A stretch of 64,000 nt of DNA from Nitzschia sp. pyKryTriq1 (taxonomy: Eukaryota > Bacillariophyta > Bacillariophyceae > Bacillariales > Bacillariaceae). Below the pieces are notes generated by a model, which made no database searches, was not told the DNA's origin, and saw only the letters and a list, made by a program, of their open reading frames with translations. Where the stretch lies: positions 186,001 to 250,000 of the forward strand of contig OY101130.1 in the NCBI GenBank assembly GCA_956465555.1. Reading direction: 5' to 3'. Each line of letters begins with the position of its first letter. Within the stretch, counting starts at the first letter, position 1. The position numbers and the translations under genes were made by a program. Of the stretch, positions 60,023 to 64,000 are shown one piece after another.

Positions 60023-60048
60023 GGGGGGGGGGGGCGGGCGGGCGGGGG
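60023..60048 (+). other. G-rich tract with G-quadruplex potential
   Basis: About twelve consecutive G followed by C, GGG, C, GGG, C and GGGGG. That is four or more runs of three or more G with one-base loops, the classic quadruplex pattern. It lies 333 bases upstream of the LRR gene ATG and 263 upstream of the protease ATG. Confidence 0.7.
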
Positions 60049-60380
60049 CGAGAGACAGACGTCTTCATACTTACGTACCGTATGCATTATTCTGTGAAAG
60101 CTTATACATTATCATACATACAGTCAGTAGTATCACAACGCATAACGCCCAACATTGCATCGCATGTTTATTCTGTTGCTGTCGTTTCTTCTTTTTCAAA
60201 TAAATAATTTGCGATGGCATGGGCTCAATCAGCATAGGTTCTCGAGAAACAAACCCACAACGAACAGCAGAATAATAATACCGCACATATGCACTTGTAC
60301 ATAGTCACTCTACTACCGGTAGAGAGACATTGTAGAAGCAAGCAAGCAAGTATATATATACATACATACCGGTATCCATC

Positions 60381-62162
60381 ATGTTATATTATGATCCTTT
60401 TGATGTCCAGGAGGAAGAAGACTTTTTGGAGTCGGAACAAAACGAAAGTCGGCAGCAAGTCCAACAATGGATCCAGCGATTATTGTTGTTGAAAAATAAT
60501 GATCCACATCCACAGCAACATTCACCGATAATAAGGAGGAAGCCTCGTCGAGACAGCAGCAGCAACAGCCTCTTGTGGACTTCCACAACAAAAGCAGCAG
60601 CAGCAGCAGCAACACCAACACCAACACCGTCGAGCATCTTTCCGTGGCACGGGCGTCCTTCCACAACCACACCAACTTTTCTTCTGATGGACATTGAGCT
60701 GACGCTCCCCTTGGATCGATCCAGTCTGCAATTGTTGGTGCATGCCCTTATTACTTCTACTGCTGGTACTTCAAGTAGTATTAGTACCACTACTACTACT
60801 ACTACTATTTCGAGCAGGGCTACTGCTACCCGTCTTTCCTTTTCCCACTGGGGATTGGGAGATGAAGGAATCGATCTACTGTTGCCTCTCTTTGTTGTTG
60901 ATGGGAATCACGAAGAGGAAGCTGAGGATATAATATCCTCATCATCATCATCGTCATCATCTACCATCACCACCCGGCAGGGTAGTAGTAGTAGTAGTAG
61001 TACTAGTATGATTTCTCATTTGGCACTGACCAGCTGTGGGATTACGGCTCGTGGATTGTATCACTTATTACAGGCTCTCTCGTCAAAAACTTCTTCTACT
61101 CATAAGAATATACAATCGTTGGATGTATCACGAAACAATTTGCTACGCCAGTCCTCGTCGTCAACGACGACCACAACGACCAAGACCCTGCCCACTACTA
61201 CCAACAACATCAACAACAATAAGGAACTTCTCCACTACACTCTGACCGAAATTTTACCATCGTCGTCCTTGGAACATTTGAATTTGTCCGCCACTGGACT
61301 CCACAACCAGGAACTATTGCGATCCGTATGGCAAGGTGTCGTCGTTCGTGGTGGTGGTGGTGGTGGTGATGGTGATGGCAAGAATGATCATCATGGCAAG
61401 GAGCATCGTCATCATCATCATCATCTCAAATCCTTGGACGTTTCTCAGAATTTTGATTCATTGGAACAACTTTTGGAGTCGGTATTGGAGTATCTACCCC
61501 ATCTTCCATTCCTGGAATCCTTGATTTTGACTCGAGGAGCCAGTTCCTCGACCTGTCTCCACTATCACTCGCCATCTGTGGCAATTTTACTTCAGAGATT
61601 GGTCGATTGTGTCCGACTCCATAATCCTCGACTGATACAATTGGGAGGAGGAGGGGGACCAGCACCCCGGCGCCTGCTGTCGATTTTGCCATTGGATCGA
61701 CAATCGTCACCACCTGGATCTCCCAATTATTTGGCCCATGCCCATTGTACTCGACTTGTGGAAGAAGAATTACACTTTCATTTACAGTGGCATCGCTACC
61801 AACAACGCTATCTCTGTCACTACTACTACTACCACCACGACCATCATGATGAGAAGCAAGCCCATCATTTCGGGTCGGGTTCTTCGTCTTCTACCAGCAT
61901 CATGGCGACACTTCCAATAGTGTTGGAATCCTTGTTGTTGGTGGTGGTGTCACCAGTGTCGGGGAAATCATCATCATCATCATCGTCCACCTCGTGCCGT
62001 AGTAGTACAACTACTACTACGGCCATGATCCATCAGCAAGGTGGGCAAGAAGAACTACTACGACTACGACTACTTCCCTCCTCGTCAGCACGCCACTCCT
62101 ATTCGCTAGTGTTTGGAATACTGCAAGAAACCAGTAGTCTTTGGGCTACGAACACTACGTAA
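60381..62162 (+). CDS. Leucine-rich-repeat protein with low-complexity inserts
   Basis: 593 residues from ATG 60381. The first ~100 residues are acidic then Q/N/S/A/T-rich. Scattered repeats follow: LSFSHWGLGDEGIDLLLPLF, LALTSCGITARGLYHLLQAL, IQSLDVSRNNLLR, LEHLNLSATGLHNQELLRSV, LKSLDVSQNFDSLEQLLESV and LESLILTRGA. These fit RNI-type LRRs split by poly-Ser, Thr, His and Gly runs. There is no signal peptide or TM. The C-terminal part has H/Y and S-rich stretches. Its function is unknown; it may be a scaffold like the other LRR protein in the window. Confidence 0.72.
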   Translation: MLYYDPFDVQEEEDFLESEQNESRQQVQQWIQRLLLLKNNDPHPQQHSPIIRRKPRRDSSSNSLLWTSTTKAAAAAATPTPTPSSIFPWHGRPSTTTPTFLLMDIELTLPLDRSSLQLLVHALITSTAGTSSSISTTTTTTTISSRATATRLSFSHWGLGDEGIDLLLPLFVVDGNHEEEAEDIISSSSSSSSSTITTRQGSSSSSSTSMISHLALTSCGITARGLYHLLQALSSKTSSTHKNIQSLDVSRNNLLRQSSSSTTTTTTKTLPTTTNNINNNKELLHYTLTEILPSSSLEHLNLSATGLHNQELLRSVWQGVVVRGGGGGGDGDGKNDHHGKEHRHHHHHLKSLDVSQNFDSLEQLLESVLEYLPHLPFLESLILTRGASSSTCLHYHSPSVAILLQRLVDCVRLHNPRLIQLGGGGGPAPRRLLSILPLDRQSSPPGSPNYLAHAHCTRLVEEELHFHLQWHRYQQRYLCHYYYYHHDHHDEKQAHHFGSGSSSSTSIMATLPIVLESLLLVVVSPVSGKSSSSSSSTSCRSSTTTTTAMIHQQGGQEELLRLRLLPSSSARHSYSLVFGILQETSSLWATNTT

Positions 62163-62697
62163 TACCCAACCACGTAATACCCCCCGCCACTGCCGCCGGT
62201 ACGAAATAGTAGTCACCAAAAATTAGTATAGAGCTTCTCCTACTACGTCGAACGCACACAAGTCTTTCTACGCTATAGCAATGACCTAATGACCTCCTTT
62301 ATTCTCTAGGATAGCGGGTGTCTTGGCATTGTTTATAGCGATGCAATTATAGCAGTGGCTACAACCGCAACCGGTACCGGTGGAAAAGATCAGCATTCCT
62401 ATCCCCGATGCAGCGGAGGGGGGGGGTCTTCGGACCTTCTTGGCGTGCCTTTTTCTTCGCCACCACCACGAAGCTTGTGGAGTGGTAGAAATCGTTTTTT
62501 TAAATGCTGATGGGCCACCAGTGAGTGCAAGACCACACGTGATCCTCATCGGCCGATGATTGAATCATTTTGCTTGAATACCACCTGACGAAAACTAGGA
62601 TGTAGTATGTCCTGGTACCACAACAACGTTGATCGATCGTTTGCTTCATACAGCAGCAATAGTGCGCAGCAAGGTACTACTCCAATACTGTATTCAT
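62163..62697. other. Intergenic region between convergent genes
   Basis: It holds a GGAGGGGGGGGTC tract near 62414 and ACCGGTACCGGTGG near 62371. An 87-residue minus-strand frame at 62286-62549 has no recognisable features. No gene is supported. Confidence 0.45.
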
Positions 62698-63018
62698 TCA
62701 TTTGCCCCTTCTTGTCTTTTTCTTCTTTCGATGACCAGAGGAGGATGGTTGCCGATCTCCACCACCAGCACCACTTGACGTCGACGCATAGAGTTGATTG
62801 TCTGCCGCGGCACCCCCGGCACCACCACCACCACGACCACCCATGTTATCAGCCCCACTAGCCCCACTAGCCCCACAACAACCACAACAATAAGATCGAC
62901 AGTATCCATAAAAGCACATGAAGAAAAAGGGAACCAAGACCAATGCCCCCAATACCATCAACACGTAGTGCCACCATTCCAAATTATTACCACTACCACC
63001 ACCATCGTCCGAGGCCAT
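62698..63018 (-). CDS. Small Cys/Gly-rich single-span membrane protein
   Basis: 106 residues from ATG 63018 (the open frame reaches 63087 without a better start). A short acidic/Gly N-terminus precedes one transmembrane span (WHYVLMVLGALVLVPFFFMC). A juxtamembrane YGYCRSYCCGCCG cluster follows that could be palmitoylated, then a Gly/Ala/Ser tail ending in basic residues (HRKKKKTRRGK). No family is recognised. It could be a membrane-tethered adaptor or stress-response protein. Confidence 0.6.
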   Translation of the reverse strand: MASDDGGGSGNNLEWWHYVLMVLGALVLVPFFFMCFYGYCRSYCCGCCGASGASGADNMGGRGGGGAGGAAADNQLYASTSSGAGGGDRQPSSSGHRKKKKTRRGK

Positions 63019-63897
63019 TTTCTGCAGAGGGTTTACACCTACTAGGAGATAGGATGTACTTGTCGCGAGATAATAAGAATATGTCACGAGCAGTCTCTTG
63101 CAAGAGATGCTACTGACTGTAAGTTGTTGTTATCAATGTAATGCATTCTCGTCTTAACTGATGGTCACTGGTGGTCACAACACTGACTTCATGATATTGC
63201 AGTATTTTCTTCCACGTCAAAGATCTTTTCGCTTTTCGTCAATAAAGAGTGACATCAGGTACCGGTACGATCGTCATAATCGTTAATGATATTATCGTCA
63301 TGTCAACACGATGGTGGCCGACTGGCCGGCGCGATCCAGCTCTATTTCGACGATAGTGGCACGAAGTGCTATGGGGCCCAACGGTAATGCTTTTGGCGAT
63401 TGTGCTCAATGAACGGAAAGGAGGTTCCGCCATTTTTGCAGTATCATAAATCCTTACTGTTCGCCTTTTCAATGGGTTCTAACTCGATTTATTTATAGAA
63501 CGTCCATCCAAAATGCGAATACTGTAGAGGTACTTTGGGGGGGGAAATTTTGTATGTGGTTAGGCATGCGTTGAATACATGTATACTTATTTAGCCATTC
63601 TATCCGATGATGTCGCCTAATTATTTTCCACGAATGCGTACATGTTTTGGACGATGTTGTGCCAAACAACAATAGTAGCACAACAACAAAGAAGTTACAG
63701 TACTAGTTATCAGATGCGAGCAGAAGGGTTAACCTACAACATCTTCATCATACAAACGATTATTCACTGTATGTGCTTTGTCTCTCGGAACAAATACGGT
63801 TTGTGTGTTTGGAGTGTTAGTTGCTTAGAGTATATTTTGGTTGGTTTGATTTGAGTGAAAGCATCAAGAAGAATATCATCAATCAATCATCGCAATC
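63019..63897. other. Intergenic region, nothing recognised
   Basis: It lies between the divergently oriented small membrane protein and the gene entering at the right edge. No repeat, RNA gene or motif of note was seen, apart from GGTACCGGTACGA near 63258 and a short GGGGGGGG run near 63537. Confidence 0.45.
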
Positions 63898-64000
63898 ATG
63901 TCCTTTCCAACCAGCGCTCCCAAGCGACGGCAGCATCCCATTTTTGATAACCACCGCCGATCCTCTGCGGCTGCAGAAGCTCCAGTAGCATCTGCACGAG
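63898..64000 (+). CDS. Start of a gene, partial (3' end outside window)
   Basis: An ATG at 63898 (ATCATGTCC) opens a frame to the right edge, giving 34 residues beginning MSFPTSAPKRRQHPIFDNHR and continuing Ala/Ser-rich. This is too short to assign. The basic KRRQ cluster could be a nuclear signal. Confidence 0.4.
   Translation, partial: MSFPTSAPKRRQHPIFDNHRRSSAAAEAPVASAR

Larger units (their letters stand above)
59761..60380. other. Divergent promoter region with G-quadruplex-type run
   Basis: Besides the (GATT)n run it contains an extremely G-rich tract at 60023-60048 and AAGCAAGCAAGCAAG at about 60337-60350, followed by TATATATATACATACATACC. No gene is seen. Confidence 0.5.

Overview
This looks like nuclear DNA of a diatom, probably a raphid pennate; the species cannot be fixed from the sequence. 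The evidence is a stramenopile aureochrome (bZIP plus LOV), diatom-style bipartite plastid presequences (signal peptide ending near an ANA-FATGG site), helicase-associated-domain and Q/N/S/H-rich proteins, and genes with no intron or one short GT-AG intron. Intergenic DNA is full of short palindromic words (ACTAGT, AGTACT, TACCGGTA). I find no rRNA, tRNA or CRISPR array.

Layout. 0-5.2 kb: a partial CRAL-TRIO gene running off the left edge and a long disordered protein ending in an MDR oxidoreductase domain (both minus). 5.7-7.0 kb: a two-exon sulfotransferase. 8.6-12.9 kb: an exostosin (GT47) gene split by a 3.1 kb terminal-inverted-repeat element that carries a ubiquitin-E1 gene fragment between two copies of an AT-rich minisatellite unit. 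13-20.3 kb: a helicase-associated-domain protein, a UDP-galactopyranose mutase fused to a GT77-like glycosyltransferase, and a small Ser-rich protein. 22.8-32.9 kb: a type I membrane protein, a two-span membrane protein, a secreted beta-helix-like surface protein, a cytochrome P450 and a GT2 transferase. 33-37.4 kb: a tandem pair of PLGG1/LrgAB plastid glycolate/glycerate transporters. 38.5-43.4 kb: an aureochrome divergent from a PPR protein. 43.7-48.4 kb: a head-to-head pair of exostosin-like transferases. 48.6-63 kb: a heat-shock-factor-type regulator, a class I methyltransferase, two LRR proteins, a DUF1664 protein, a very large membrane-linked papain-family protease and a small Cys/Gly-rich membrane protein. 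A last gene begins at the right edge.

Two functional threads recur. First, six loci could build or decorate extracellular glycans: the sulfotransferase, three GT47-type genes, the UGM-GT77 fusion and the GT2 enzyme. Second, light and photorespiration: the blue-light receptor/transcription factor and two photorespiratory transporters lie together, and perfect TGACGTCA sites, the core that aureochromes and other bZIPs bind, lie upstream of the aureochrome/PPR pair and of one transporter.

The strongest candidates for something new are the UGM-GT77 fusion (a likely galactofuranose-making and -transferring enzyme) and the TIR element with its captured E1 core inside a glycosyltransferase gene. 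Function calls rest on reading motifs in the translations; no database search was run.
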